Assembly: GCA_020975725.1 (NCBI GenBank)
Contig: QXJR01000010.1
Coordinates: forward strand, 577,501-641,500
Source: Picocystis sp. L7
Taxonomy: Eukaryota > Chlorophyta > Picocystophyceae > Picocystales > Picocystaceae
Reading direction: 5' to 3'
DNA: 64,000 nt
In this document: positions 27,955-38,506 of the stretch, in pieces
Numbering within the stretch: the stretch's first letter is position 1
Layout: every line of letters begins with the position of its first letter
Program-made: the position numbers and the translations under genes
The notes under the pieces: model-generated
Databases searched by the model: none
What the model was told of the DNA's origin: nothing
What the model saw: only the letters and a program-made list of their open reading frames with translations

Positions 27955-30900
27955 TCATGCCAAGGTGCAAAGCTGGTTCGTGTTCAAATTGGCCAGAAAC
28001 ACCTTTCTCTGGAGCAGCTGCTGGGAGTGCATGATCCGATGGAGATGTAAATCATAAACGGGCACCTCTGGGAGGTCTGGAGGCATGAAATTCTCCAGTG
28101 AGTCGTTTGTCGCAAAGAAAGCATCGTTGCCCCTTGAAGAATGTGTTCTCAGTCCAAGATTCACACGGTGTTCCTTCTCCTTCCAACTGCTCATTAGTGT
28201 TGAACCATCCTGAATATTCAAGAAGAGGAAGTACCAACCTTCATCGAAAACAAATCTTGTGATGAGAGCCATCAACGCTGCATACCCCCCCTTTTTCTCT
28301 GCGATCCACTGATTGGAGACAATCTGTGGCAGGCAAAGCTTTCTCCAAAGGAATTTGCCCTCCACAGCCCAGTCCTGGAATCTTTCCCAATGGGATGGGA
28401 AGAAGAGGGTCCCAAAGCCTCCGTAAAGTTGATAACCATATACTGACCTCTTCCCGACAAGCTTTGGAATGTCTTGATTCACTGCCTTTTGAGAAAGCAC
28501 GCTGTGCTGCCTCTGGATACAAAAACCAAAAATTTGAGGATTAAAGTTGGCAGCATCAAAGTAGTACTTGTCTAGCAATTCGAAAATAACAGATGCAAAG
28601 AGGGGGGACACTTCAGAGCTTTCATCCAATACCAGGCGAAACTCCCTGTCGCTCGAGGGCAACCAGGTTCCCAAAAGCTTTTCAAAGGCCCCCTTTCTCC
28701 CGTCACTCGTGCGAACATGGAACGATCCTCTCTCCCATACGTAGTCATTGGCAAACTTCAAGCACTTTCTATGCATACTCGTTGCATACGTTGAAACAGG
28801 TGCACTTGGCTGTTCAACCAAGATTTCAAGATTGATTGTTATCTGACGACCTGGCTGGGTATAAGTGGCACTCTGCAGTTGCCCAAGCAAGCGAACCAGG
28901 CCATCAGGATTTACAGATGTCAGAATGGAAATTAGCAGTGTGATTGACCCCTCATCCAATGCAGGAGGTAAGACACGAGACGGTGTAGAATGCACTGTAC
29001 ATATGCCATTATTGGAAAGCCTCCAGACCTGCCACTTCTTGAGGCTGTGCTCAAGAAATTCTGTACCCCCACCCCAACCTGTGTGAATGAATGTTGGCCA
29101 GATGCCCTCTTGTTGGTACTGTGTCCCATGAAGAAATTCTGCATTCGTAGAGAAAAGCGGATTGGAGAAGTAACACACAGAGAATGATGTATCTTTCTTT
29201 CTGCCTTGCTCAAATAGAAATGAGAGACAGGTGTTTTTCCAGCTACTCTGCCACCTCTGAGTCTTTCTAAGCTGCATAAGAGGAGCATATGAGGCATCTT
29301 TAGCGAGACACTTGACTACCTCCTTCCAGAAATTCAACCCCGGATTGTCAGCTTGAATAGCAACGAGTGCGTCTGAAAAGGGGGCGGTATCACCGTCCAG
29401 CATGGTGACAGTGCACTTTTTATCCATGTAAGGTGCGACATCTTCGAACCAGACTGTATCTATATCAGAAATTGCTACGTTGACTCCCATCTCCAGGATC
29501 AATAATGCGATGCCAAACAGCTTACTAGACATCTTGTCTGCATACGGTGAGGATGATTTCCGTACTTTTTCCCTCATGGGAGCATCTGGCATCAACACCA
29601 CTGGCGCTTCAACGTCTTTCATCTCATTATAACCAATCAGGTCTTCTGCAAGTAGAATAAAGTTACCGATACCACCAGATTTTGCTTGGCATACCCAATT
29701 TCTTGCAATACTGACCGACTTGTGGTTGAATGCCAGCAAAGTCACATGCCCACTTCCACTTACATGTCTATGAACTGCAGTGACAAGTTCAGAATTTTTG
29801 TTCGGATAAAGCACACAAGAAGGTGCTGGACATTTTCCGGCAAGATAAAAGTCAACGTTTGCCAAGTCCCCTAGTTTTTTCTTTGCTTTGCTTTCGTTCA
29901 TTGCTATCTTCAAATCTGACAGCAAGTCTGTATAGGGGGGCTGGCTCCTCTTTTTGTCCCTGAAAACAAGTGCAACATCTGATACATCAATCACTCGGGT
30001 GTTTTTGTGTGAAAGTAGATAAGATAGCAACCACGATGCCCATGACTGTCCGGTGGTCAAGAAAGAAGGGAAATCATCGGGTGGAAGTGTGTTTGTGCGG
30101 AGAAGAACGAAACCAATCTCATTCAACTCTTGGGCATACGAAGTCCGATACAATGGTCGATCGTTGTTCCAATTATTCAACATCATGCTCCATGTCAGTC
30201 CTGCACGAGATGAATCGACTTCCCATGTGGTACCCACCATGGCAAAATCTAGGAAGACCTGGGCGAGGGTTTTGAAGGCAGCATGAAAGTACTTGGTCAG
30301 AATTTGATGTCCCGTCAGAAACACAACGTATTCCGTTTGCACAAGCTTATGAGATGTCATGAATAGACAGGACATCATGGGTTTCCCATATTTTGCATGA
30401 AAACAGGGGACAAGAATACAGTTGGCTTGTCTCGCGACGTCGCCCATGCTCGTACACTCCAGTGGATCATCCACGAAGATGAAGACATTCTTCAAAGGCG
30501 TGTGCCGAACGTAACTCTGCAGTGCTGTTGAAAAGTACGTGTCGTTTTTATCTGAGCTATCCGTGTGTGCTGTGCTGGAGGCATACAGGACAATGGATAG
30601 GCTAGCCTGTGTGTGGAGAAGCCCCTCGGTGATGCTTTGATCATCCCTCATGTCTGGGTTTCGAAATCCCTTTTGGTTGAACGGACTTAGTGGGTTGTAT
30701 TTGCCAGCCTCCTTCGGGTTTGCTTCGCCTTTGTTACTAGCCTGATTGACTCTGGGTAAGTTCGCGATACTCGGGACTGGTTCCGGCGCTGCACTGACAT
30801 TGCCTTGCTCTTGGTCGGTCCTGCCGTAGCCAGTGTCGTTGCTCGGAAGAGAATTTCTTGTGGGGATCCCGGACATTTTCCAAGATCCTTCCCAGTCTCG

Positions 30901-31155
30901 CACCTGGGTATCCGATGCAGCATAACCTTGATTTTCTTTTGTGCTGGTTTGATCTTCATAATTCAAGCGCACCAGCTCGATCTCCCTTTTTTCAAGTTCC
31001 CTGTTGTACGAGGGCAGTTCGAAGAAGAACAGGAGAAGGGTGGTGACAGCCAATCCAGTCAGGTACACCAGCGCTCGTAAGGGCAACTGCCTGGTTCTCA
31101 CCAACTTGGCTTTTCCCACACCCTTCCCTTTCTTCCTGACGAATGGCAGCATCAT
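27955..31155 (-). CDS. Large type II membrane glycosyltransferase with several GT-like domains
   Basis: A 1,066-residue protein. Residues about 25-46 (PLRALVYLTGLAVTTLLLFF) form an N-terminal signal anchor after a basic head, so the body should face the Golgi lumen. A Ser/Asn/Gly-rich stem (50-170) is followed by a first GT-A-like region (185-400). Next is a clear nucleotide-diphospho-sugar transferase domain (about 455-720, Nucleotid_trans/GT77-like) with the metal-binding DID at 564-566 in AISDIDTVWFED and the closing THTGWGGG-like IHTGWGGG. The third region (about 740-1040: ITLLISILTSVNPDGL, RLVLDESSEVSPLF, SHWERFQDW) resembles the GT2-like fold of plant putative glycosyltransferases. It probably builds cell-wall or glycoprotein glycans; donor and acceptor are unknown. 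The whole gene is one intronless frame. Confidence 0.82.
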   Translation of the reverse strand: MMLPFVRKKGKGVGKAKLVRTRQLPLRALVYLTGLAVTTLLLFFFELPSYNRELEKREIELVRLNYEDQTSTKENQGYAASDTQVRDWEGSWKMSGIPTRNSLPSNDTGYGRTDQEQGNVSAAPEPVPSIANLPRVNQASNKGEANPKEAGKYNPLSPFNQKGFRNPDMRDDQSITEGLLHTQASLSIVLYASSTAHTDSSDKNDTYFSTALQSYVRHTPLKNVFIFVDDPLECTSMGDVARQANCILVPCFHAKYGKPMMSCLFMTSHKLVQTEYVVFLTGHQILTKYFHAAFKTLAQVFLDFAMVGTTWEVDSSRAGLTWSMMLNNWNNDRPLYRTSYAQELNEIGFVLLRTNTLPPDDFPSFLTTGQSWASWLLSYLLSHKNTRVIDVSDVALVFRDKKRSQPPYTDLLSDLKIAMNESKAKKKLGDLANVDFYLAGKCPAPSCVLYPNKNSELVTAVHRHVSGSGHVTLLAFNHKSVSIARNWVCQAKSGGIGNFILLAEDLIGYNEMKDVEAPVVLMPDAPMREKVRKSSSPYADKMSSKLFGIALLILEMGVNVAISDIDTVWFEDVAPYMDKKCTVTMLDGDTAPFSDALVAIQADNPGLNFWKEVVKCLAKDASYAPLMQLRKTQRWQSSWKNTCLSFLFEQGRKKDTSFSVCYFSNPLFSTNAEFLHGTQYQQEGIWPTFIHTGWGGGTEFLEHSLKKWQVWRLSNNGICTVHSTPSRVLPPALDEGSITLLISILTSVNPDGLVRLLGQLQSATYTQPGRQITINLEILVEQPSAPVSTYATSMHRKCLKFANDYVWERGSFHVRTSDGRKGAFEKLLGTWLPSSDREFRLVLDESSEVSPLFASVIFELLDKYYFDAANFNPQIFGFCIQRQHSVLSQKAVNQDIPKLVGKRSVYGYQLYGGFGTLFFPSHWERFQDWAVEGKFLWRKLCLPQIVSNQWIAEKKGGYAALMALITRFVFDEGWYFLFLNIQDGSTLMSSWKEKEHRVNLGLRTHSSRGNDAFFATNDSLENFMPPDLPEVPVYDLHLHRIMHSQQLLQRKVFLANLNTNQLCTLA

Positions 31156-32993
31156 GCAGGACCACAGATGCGCTCAGCAGCACTCTTTGACCATCAAACA
31201 ACCTCGAAACGACGTCGTTTCTGGTCCTGTCTTTGCACGGCCAGTGCATCCATCCAGCAGCAGCCTTTTGTGGCAGGGATGTGTCCTTCCCCACGACCCC
31301 AGGATGGAAACCTTCTGTTCGTTTCCAAGGCCACAAGACGTCTTTTCTTCCTTGCTTCTTCCCTTTCCTTCTTGGACAATGCCAATCGTTTCGCAGTCTT
31401 GATGCACACCGATGCAACGGTCGCCTCGGGACACCTGGGTTCCCGCCAACACCGCCACCTTCTTGGACAAGATCCAGCCCAGAGGGTCGGGACAGGCTGG
31501 GGTCGGGGATCCAGGGTCCCTTCCCCACCAGGTCGGAGCCGACCCCAGGGTCCTCGAGGAGGGGAGGCACGTTCCCCGAAAGGAATGGTGTCACCTTGTA
31601 GACATGGGATGGTGCTTTTAGGTCCAGGCGACACACGTCCTTCGCTGCGATGGTGGGTGGTGCAACGCACCGAGGACCTTGCCGTGACACATGGAGACGT
31701 TTCTTGCGTGAACGGATGCGCACGATTTCGCTTTCCGAAACCTACCTGATGGGACCCGACCCTGCGGCTGCATACCCTTGTCATTTGCTTTCCAAGCGTC
31801 GAATGTTTTCGTTTCATGGCACATGTAAGAGCAACGATTTCAATTCGATCTCCCCATAGAGGTTCCTCTGAGTTCCGCTAGATGAGTAACGTGCAAGGGA
31901 CAGTCGAGGACGGTACATAGGCAATTCGTCGAACGGTGTGCATCCAGCCCTTTCGGTTCTTCGTGGCACCGCGAATAGCCTAAAGGTTCGTGCACACACA
32001 ACGAGGCAACACACGACGTTTCTCCAATACGAAAAATGACGCGGAGAGATGGGTTAGAACGCCCACGCGAGCAATGCAAAGGGAGTGTCGTATTGCCCTC
32101 ACTAATGCAAAGCCTTAGCCTAGCTAAAAAATGACGCCTTCCGACCTGAATTACTTATGGTAGAGATGTAGCAACGTCAAGCAAGATAGCGGACCCTTGC
32201 AAGCGGACAACGTGCGCCAAGTGGGGACAGGTTCACCAATGGGTTTGAATCATGCACAAGGACAAGGTCGAGCATGTCATGAATGCGGAAGATCGTATCT
32301 ATTAACGAGCGTCTAGCATTCCCTTCGTCCTTTCAACACCAATGCATCCTAGCGAACGATGAACCATACCATCGACCTCGAGTGGAAGATATTGTGGTAG
32401 AGCTCGAATGTTGGGGCCTGCTTGATTCACGAACGTTGCGATCACGCGGATGAGAGTCCACTAAATGTCGAATATTCTCGGAGGGAGGAATGGACACCCT
32501 TTGGAGCATCCCTATCGTCAACGCTTGGCAAGGTTAGGACTCGATGGAGGACTTTCGAGGCGGCCTTTGGGAAGGGTCACGTCCATCATTGTGTGGACGT
32601 CCTTTCCTCCTGGGTTTCGGTCCGTCCTTTTCGTATTTTTCTACTCATACTGTCCCTGAGGACCTCCGATCGGAAATTCCCTCGACCTCCCTTTTTTTTC
32701 GCTCTTTTTCCGTTTTTTCCGTGGGGCCTCGGGGGCGTCGTCGAGGCGACCCCTCCCTCGAACCTCCCGTAAAGGAACCTCCCTTCCCTTTCGAAAGGGG
32801 TTCGCTCGTCCGATCGAAAGGAACCCCTCCCCTTTCAACCCTTCCCTTTCCTACGGGTCGAGGTGCGAGAGAGGCGTTCGACCGACGTCGACGAAACCGA
32901 CGTTTGCAGCTTTCGCGCACTTTTCTGCCGCTTTCGACGCGTTTGCGCGCGCTCTTTCGACGCAGAAGGAGCCTTTGGAGCGAGCCAGAAGCC
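31156..32993. other. Divergent intergenic region
   Basis: About 1.8 kb between the glycosyltransferase start and the acyl-CoA-binding protein start. The right 300 bp is GC-rich with near-palindromes (CCCTTTCGAAAGGGG at 32797-32811). The middle (about 31800-32400) is AT-richer with nothing recognised. Confidence 0.5.
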
Positions 32994-33778
32994 ATGCCGA
33001 GCGCCCAGGACCTCCAAGGCGCCGTGAAGCGGCTGGAAGACGCCGGAGACGACGTCTCGAAGCTCATGCAGGTGCGTGGTGGTAGCACCAGGAGTTGGAA
33101 ACGACAGGACGAGATCGTGCACGTGGAAGGGAAGGTTGGAGGAGCGAACGCGATCGAAAGGAAAGATCGTACGCGTGCACATGCAAAGAATGGGAGCCTC
33201 GCACGGCCGCTGGATCCAAGGGATGGACCCACAAGGAGCCAGGGAAGGAATCCTGGCCCGGATGAATGAAAGCTGACCTCCTGCGAATGGTTGCTTCGAC
33301 ACAGGCCATCGAATCCGCCTCCTTCTTGGATGAAGTTCCAGGAGATCAAAGGCAGAAGTTACGCGCAGCGCGCACCAAACTGAAGAAACTCCGCATTGAA
33401 GCTCGTGCGGAGGAAGAGAAAGCCAAGGCCAGAGAATCCCTGGCACCCCGACGAGAATACAAACTGTCCGAGTTCGATGAAGTGGAACCCAAGTTCATGG
33501 ATCTGAAGTGGCGCATGATCTCCATGCCTGGAGGTGCGTTCAAGCGCCCACCAGTGTTCTACGAGCTTTATGCATTGTCCCAGCAAGGAAAGGTTGGGGA
33601 TAACGAAATGGAACAACCCATGTGGGCGGAGAAAGGAGGGATCGATTTCGAAGGTCGCGAGCGTTGGGATGCCTGGAACAAGGTCAAGGGCATGGCAAGC
33701 GATGAAGCAAAGCTAAAGTTTGTGCGGACTTATTACGAGTTTGAGACCAAGGGAAACCTCTACTCAGACACTCGCTGA
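32994..33778 (+). CDS. Acyl-CoA-binding domain protein, two exons
   Basis: Proposed as exon 1 at 32994-33071 (26 codons), a 233-bp intron, and exon 2 at 33305-33778, giving 183 residues. Donor CAG|GTGCGT and acceptor GACACAG|G fit the GT-AG rule and the join is in phase 0. The C-terminal part (about residues 105-178) is an ACB domain: VFYELYALSQQGKVGDN, then GRERWDAWNKVKGMAS and VRTYYEF correspond to the helices of ACBP that bind long-chain acyl-CoA esters. Ahead of it is a charged helical stretch (RTKLKKLRIEARAEEEKAKARE) likely to be a coiled coil. It would buffer or carry acyl-CoA. If the intron is not real, translation could start at 33266 in exon 2's own frame. It is tail-to-tail with the aminotransferase, with 62 bp between stops. 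Confidence 0.83.
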
Positions 33779-33840
33779 TCGTGATCCGTGACCATACAAA
33801 ATTTCTGCAAAGGTGGTACTCCCCGTTGGTTGCACGTTGA

Positions 33841-35058
33841 CTAATAGCCCTGCCTCCAACGATGATTTGTAACGAGCCTCCTGCATGCCTCTCTCACAGT
33901 GTCTGTGGAAGAAGCAAAAGAGATCCTGATGAACTTCCTTCCATCTACAGGGTCGAAATCGACCCCCGGCGTGACTGCAACTTCCGTGTGCTCAAGGATG
34001 CGATTTGCAAGATCCACAGAATCCGCGGACAACCCAGATACATCGGCGTAGATATAGAACGCCCCCTCCGCAGAAGAAAGATTCTTGAAACCCGCCTTGG
34101 GTAGCTCCTCCAGGAGGATGTCCCTGTTCAATGCGTACCGTTGTACGTGTCCGTCTAACTCTTCCTTGCAATCGAAGGCAGCAAGTGCAGCGTGCTGTGA
34201 AAGCGTCGGTGCACTGATGTAGAGGCTCTGGGCTAGGCGTTTCACTGGCTCCACTAGGCTGGGTGGCAGCACCATCCAGCCAAGCCTCCACCCTGTCATG
34301 CAGTAGTACTTGCTGAAGCTATTGATGACTATGACGTTGTCCCCCATGTTGCAAGCAGTGGCGCATTCAGCATCCCCATAGATTATGGAGTGGTATATTT
34401 CGTCACTTATCAGCCAGACCCCGTGTTCCTTGCACCATTGCTGCACCTTCTGCAGCTCTCGCTTACGAATGACCGTCCCACAAGGATTCGACGGGCTGGT
34501 GAGCACCAGACCTCGGAACGGTGTTTGTTGATACTTCTGCTCCAGCATGCTCACGTTTGGTTGGTAGTTGCTCTTCGCTTCAAGTCGTAAGTCCACGGCA
34601 TGGACCTCCAAAGCCTCCAAAACATTCTGGTAGCAGGGGTATCCTGGCACACCAATGGCCACGTGGTCTCCTGCATCGAAGGCCGCCAAGAAAGAGAGAA
34701 GGAAAGCTCCGGAAGACCCGGTGGTGACCACCACATGGTCAGGGTCCACTTTCTCGTGCCATTCTTCTTGGTAGTACCGTGCGATTCTCTCCCGGAGGCT
34801 AGGGAGGCCGCACTCCACCGTGTATCCCAATCCCCCTCTCCCGCAGCATGCATCTTCCAACGCCATTTCTGCAGCTCTGGCCGCCATTCCAGGCGCCTGT
34901 GCATCGGGTTGTCCCACGTGGAGTGGCAAGACATGCCTCCCTTGCTTCTGATAGCTGGCCACACGATGCACCACTTCCATGACGGCGAATGGCCGGGCTT
35001 CTCGACCGCGCAGGCTCCCTCTCAGCGGTGCAGAAGTGACGCCAGGAACACCAGGCAT
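33841..35058 (-). CDS. PLP-dependent class I/II aminotransferase
   Basis: A 405-residue fold-type I aminotransferase of the AspC/prephenate aminotransferase kind. LGYTVECGLPSLRERIA and TTGSSGAFLL bind the cofactor phosphate region, SPSNPCGT is at about 188-195, ISDEIYHSIIY carries the Asp that contacts the pyridine nitrogen, and NSFSKYYCMTGWRLGW has the Schiff-base Lys at about 250. C-terminal IRISFAS holds the substrate-carboxylate Arg. The amino-acid pair cannot be fixed from sequence. The N-terminus is not clearly a transit peptide, so a cytosolic or mitochondrial site is possible. It is divergent from the RbcX gene over a 1-kb intergenic region. Confidence 0.92.
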   Translation of the reverse strand: MPGVPGVTSAPLRGSLRGREARPFAVMEVVHRVASYQKQGRHVLPLHVGQPDAQAPGMAARAAEMALEDACCGRGGLGYTVECGLPSLRERIARYYQEEWHEKVDPDHVVVTTGSSGAFLLSFLAAFDAGDHVAIGVPGYPCYQNVLEALEVHAVDLRLEAKSNYQPNVSMLEQKYQQTPFRGLVLTSPSNPCGTVIRKRELQKVQQWCKEHGVWLISDEIYHSIIYGDAECATACNMGDNVIVINSFSKYYCMTGWRLGWMVLPPSLVEPVKRLAQSLYISAPTLSQHAALAAFDCKEELDGHVQRYALNRDILLEELPKAGFKNLSSAEGAFYIYADVSGLSADSVDLANRILEHTEVAVTPGVDFDPVDGRKFIRISFASSTDTVREACRRLVTNHRWRQGY

Positions 35059-36061
35059 CTTCCAATCGATCCCACGCGCTTACTGCGCCTCGAAGAAGCC
35101 GAAACGGAGCGCCTTTTCCGCGTGCGACACCTGTCCCAAGCCAAAGCTCTAAGTGAGAATAAACTCTCCTTTTCGGAAGACGTGGCCGCAGCCGCCCGAA
35201 GTTAACCTCGCACGAATAAAGGGAGGAATGGGAGTTTCTTCTCGAGGCGGTTGGAGATGGCAGCCTTGTTGGGAAGCGGACGGACTCGTGGTTGGACAAA
35301 CGCACGGCAATGCGCGATGGGAATGGATCGAATGGAGCATGGAAAGGATGTTACCCGATACCCAATCGAACGCAAGGGTGGACGGAGACCAAAGACAGCA
35401 TGTTCCATCGGTGGGGAATGCTGTGCACATCGAGCGTTGCGTCGAGCTACGTCGACAAAGGTCTCGATTCCTCTCTTGCGAAGGACGAGATTTTTACCAT
35501 CCATTCGTCCGTCTATCCAAGGGTAGGACTTGCGCCATTGGCGTGGTCTACATCCACGCAAGTCTCGGTCTTTGTTTTGGGGGGTGGACCTACGCATTCA
35601 AAAAGTGAGTGTGTTGATCCCAAGGTCGTCGTTACCTTTCCGAGATCTGCTTGCGTCCAGACGTGTTGGCCCGAGTCTTTCAATGCGATCACGCACGTGA
35701 GGTCGATGCACGTCTCGTGTTCGTCTCGTGGAACGATCCCACCACGTCCCACGGTCCTTTCGAAGAAGAAACTCCTCGGAGGAGGACGACATCGGCCTTT
35801 CCCTTTCCCCTGTGGATCTTCCCTTTCAATGGCAAATTGAACCCGGACGATCCGGGTCGGTTTTCGTTTCGAAACCGAAGGCGTCCCGGTTCGCGTTCGG
35901 GTGGGTCGGCAGGGAGGTCGAAGGAAGCCCTCCCCCCTCTCCCCTCCTCTCAGTTCTCCCTGGGAGAGAGACAGAGGCACACTCCTCCATCGACACGTGC
36001 CCACGGATCCGACCGTTGGTGGTGGCGCCAACCTGGCACGAGAGAGGGGCGGGAAGCGCGC
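35059..36061. promoter_or_regulatory. Divergent promoter region, aminotransferase/RbcX
   Basis: 1 kb. Near RbcX it has short perfect palindromes (CCCGGACGATCCGGG near 35840-35854, GGTTTTCGTTTCGAAACC near 35858-35875) and an ACACGTG motif near 35993. Confidence 0.45.
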
Positions 36062-36673
36062 ATGGATCGGATGACGTGTCCATTCCGTACGCCCCGGGGG
36101 GCGAGGTGGCTGCGTCGGGGGCGGAGGGGCGGGTGTGGGGCGCCCCGGGTGCGAGGGGGGAAGGTGCGGATGGAGTTCGACAGCGAGAAGATGCACGTGC
36201 CTTCCGACTCTTTTGGCGGGAACAGTCCAGAGAGACACGTGGCCAAGAGCATGAGGAAGTTCTTCACCTTTGTGGCGGCCAAGATTGTGCTGCATCAATT
36301 GGAAGGGGTGGCACCCGAGAGCGCCAGCCCGCTGGAAGCAGACCAACCCGGGGATGCACAACAAGGCAGTGCAGAAGCCAGGAGAAGTGCCAAGAGGATC
36401 CAAAGCGATTACCAGCAGCTGTTGGACATGCTCCAGAACCACCCCATGAAGGACGAGCACGAGTGGATACAAACGCTCCTCCAGAAGAACAGCATGCTGG
36501 GACGCAGGATCATAGAGGTGCGCAAGGCATACGCAGAAATCGACTTTGAATGGGACAGCCTGAAAAAGGTGTCCTTGTCTATCCTAGACGAAGGTAACGA
36601 TGAAATGATGCAATGGTGGGTCAAACAGCAGTATGGAGAAGAAGCCCGCGAGAATCCCTCCAAAGAGCCGTAA
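36062..36673 (+). CDS. RBCX: Rubisco assembly chaperone RbcX (plant type)
   Basis: A 203-residue protein. The first 45 or so residues are rich in Arg and Gly with few acidic residues until the end, a plausible chloroplast transit peptide. The mature part matches eukaryotic RbcX: KSMRKFFTFVAAKIVLHQLE, then HPMKDEHEWIQTLLQKN, then RIIEVRKAYAEIDFEWDSLKK, close to the plant RbcX signature around helices 3 and 4. RbcX is a small all-helical homodimer that clamps the C-terminus of the folded Rubisco large subunit and helps assemble the L8 core in the stroma. A loop of about 30 residues rich in Ala, Ser and Glu after helix 1 is longer than usual. The frame opens upstream at 35651, but that DNA is promoter-like, so the Met at 36062 is preferred. 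Confidence 0.9.
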   Translation: MDRMTCPFRTPRGARWLRRGRRGGCGAPRVRGGKVRMEFDSEKMHVPSDSFGGNSPERHVAKSMRKFFTFVAAKIVLHQLEGVAPESASPLEADQPGDAQQGSAEARRSAKRIQSDYQQLLDMLQNHPMKDEHEWIQTLLQKNSMLGRRIIEVRKAYAEIDFEWDSLKKVSLSILDEGNDEMMQWWVKQQYGEEARENPSKEP

Positions 36674-37543
36674 CGAGGACGGTGGAAGAGGGCCTGATGT
36701 TCCCTCGGCGGCGTGCGCTGTACTTCCCTAAAACACATGAACTGCATAAGTATCTACATGTACACGAAGAGCGTTATATTCCGTGCGGGGCGCTTCTTGT
36801 TTTTTGCAATCCTGCTGATCTCGGGCCAAGTAATATATATTGGGCATAGGAGTCCAACCGTAGCGTACATACACAGATTCTATGCACTCTGACTGACTCT
36901 CCTTGCCCTTTCATATGCTTGCTCCTTGTCCACATCCATCTTATTGCATGGTTCAGATGAGTATCGCTTAGTATCATCATTCATGCCCGACTTTGGTCGG
37001 ACACGATGCCCTAAAAGATTACGGGGTAACAGTTTGCGTACTTGGATGCCCGTGCTGGCATCGGGAGACTTGGAATGCTGATTTCAAAGAAAATAACATT
37101 GAAGTTCGTCCACCCAAATCCTCAGGTATCGGCCTTGCAGTTCTCCACGATGGTGAGGGCCAAGTTCAAATCTATCGGCGGTAGTGCAGTCTCCCACTGA
37201 ATTTACTTTTTTTAGACACGAGTAGGGCATGCATTTCAGCAGGCAAGATACTTGGTGCCCATTGCAACTCTACAGCAACAGGACGGTTCGAGGCAGGAAC
37301 AAAGGTGGGGAAGATAGAAAAGAGACCTTCTGGAAAAAAGCATCCATTGATGCAGCATGAGGATACCGTGTGTGATTCCATCGGCGGGTTGAATGTGGCA
37401 GCGCTTATCTTTTCACAAGGCCCCATAGCAAAGGCACAAGTCCATGTTGTGAACCACAAATACAAGGCACCAGTGTTAAAAGTACTGGTCCCTGGATTTT
37501 TCATTGCAATGCAGATGCCGATAAGGGGTCCATAGCCCCATAG
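36674..37543. other. Convergent intergenic region
   Basis: About 0.9 kb between RbcX and METTL9 stops. A 110-codon minus-strand frame (37172-37504) and a 76-codon plus-strand frame (37305-37535) overlap; neither resembles a known family. Confidence 0.45.
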
Positions 37544-38506
37544 CTAGCTGTTCACCGCTCGTGGGCGCAGAACAAAAATTGCATCATCAAGCACATAGTA
37601 ACTTTTTCTGCTGTTACCTTCTGACAGGTAAGGAAGCTTGGCGATCCTCTCCACAACGAAACCGAGGGGTTGGAATAGCTCATCGTAAATGGCATTAACG
37701 CTGTTTTCCCAACCTTTTACTTTTCGTAGGTTGGTTTTCTCTTTGGGGCTGCGTTTTTTTCTGCCATCTTGCACCACGGGACGAAACGGCAGGACAACCG
37801 CTACAATCAGCCGGCCGTTGGTTGGGTCTAACATTTCTTTGACCTGCTTCATAAGGCTCAAGGGTGCATCACATCGATCCAGCACATTGAGGACTGCAAT
37901 TGCTTCGAAGTATTTCCCGTCTTTTAATGGGATGTTGCTACTTTCGGCTTCCTCCCTAAGCACACCGACATCGATGTGTGACATCTGGAGCACTCTCGCA
38001 AAGCTGTTCTTCCTCTCCAATCTTTTCACCATTGATGTTGAATGTTCAGTAGCAACAATGTGCTCAAAGTACGGAGCGAACTTGCTTGTCACGCCCCCTT
38101 CTCCGGCTCCGACATCAAGTAAAGTTTTCCGTTTGGGCTCCCCCGGTGCCATGCCTAGCAAATCTCCAATCTGTTGTTCACTGAAGACATGCATTTTCCC
38201 CCCGCCGATGTATCCAAGTGCATCGGTTTGAGTCATGAATTTCATCAGGAAGCGCTTGAGTGCATTTCTGAGGTATCTTTTCGCACGATAGGTCCATGCT
38301 TGACTCTGACACATCTGCAGGAATGCGGTGGTTTCGTTGTCTGGTCGTAGAGGTTGAAACAGGGGTGCCAATTCCTGAGACAGCATATCTCTTCTGCAAT
38401 CATAGTCCAGCGATCTGCACGTGGACGGTGCAGGCATGGCCATGGGCAGTCCCATCCCCATCCATAACATCAGCAGGACCATTCCATTCCATCCGATTGG
38501 GTTCAT
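37544..38506 (-). CDS. METTL9: METTL9/DREV-family protein-histidine N-methyltransferase
   Basis: A 320-residue protein matching METTL9 (DREV) end to end. It starts with a hydrophobic leader (GMVLLMLWMGMGLPMAM) like the animal protein's signal sequence. HVFSEQQIGDLLGM is followed by the SAM-binding motif I LLDVGAGEGGVT, then ATEHSTSMV, the diagnostic LNVLDRCDAPLSLM, VVLPFRPVV, and the C-terminal RLPYLSEG-like (KLPYLSEG) and YYVLDDAIFVLRP. Animal METTL9 makes 1-methylhistidine in His-x-His motifs, including zinc transporters; a ZIP transporter lies 10 kb away, but that is probably chance. The frame extends 47 codons upstream to 38647; I choose the Met at 38506 because it gives the family length of about 318 residues. 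Confidence 0.93.
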   Translation of the reverse strand: MNPIGWNGMVLLMLWMGMGLPMAMPAPSTCRSLDYDCRRDMLSQELAPLFQPLRPDNETTAFLQMCQSQAWTYRAKRYLRNALKRFLMKFMTQTDALGYIGGGKMHVFSEQQIGDLLGMAPGEPKRKTLLDVGAGEGGVTSKFAPYFEHIVATEHSTSMVKRLERKNSFARVLQMSHIDVGVLREEAESSNIPLKDGKYFEAIAVLNVLDRCDAPLSLMKQVKEMLDPTNGRLIVAVVLPFRPVVQDGRKKRSPKEKTNLRKVKGWENSVNAIYDELFQPLGFVVERIAKLPYLSEGNSRKSYYVLDDAIFVLRPRAVNS

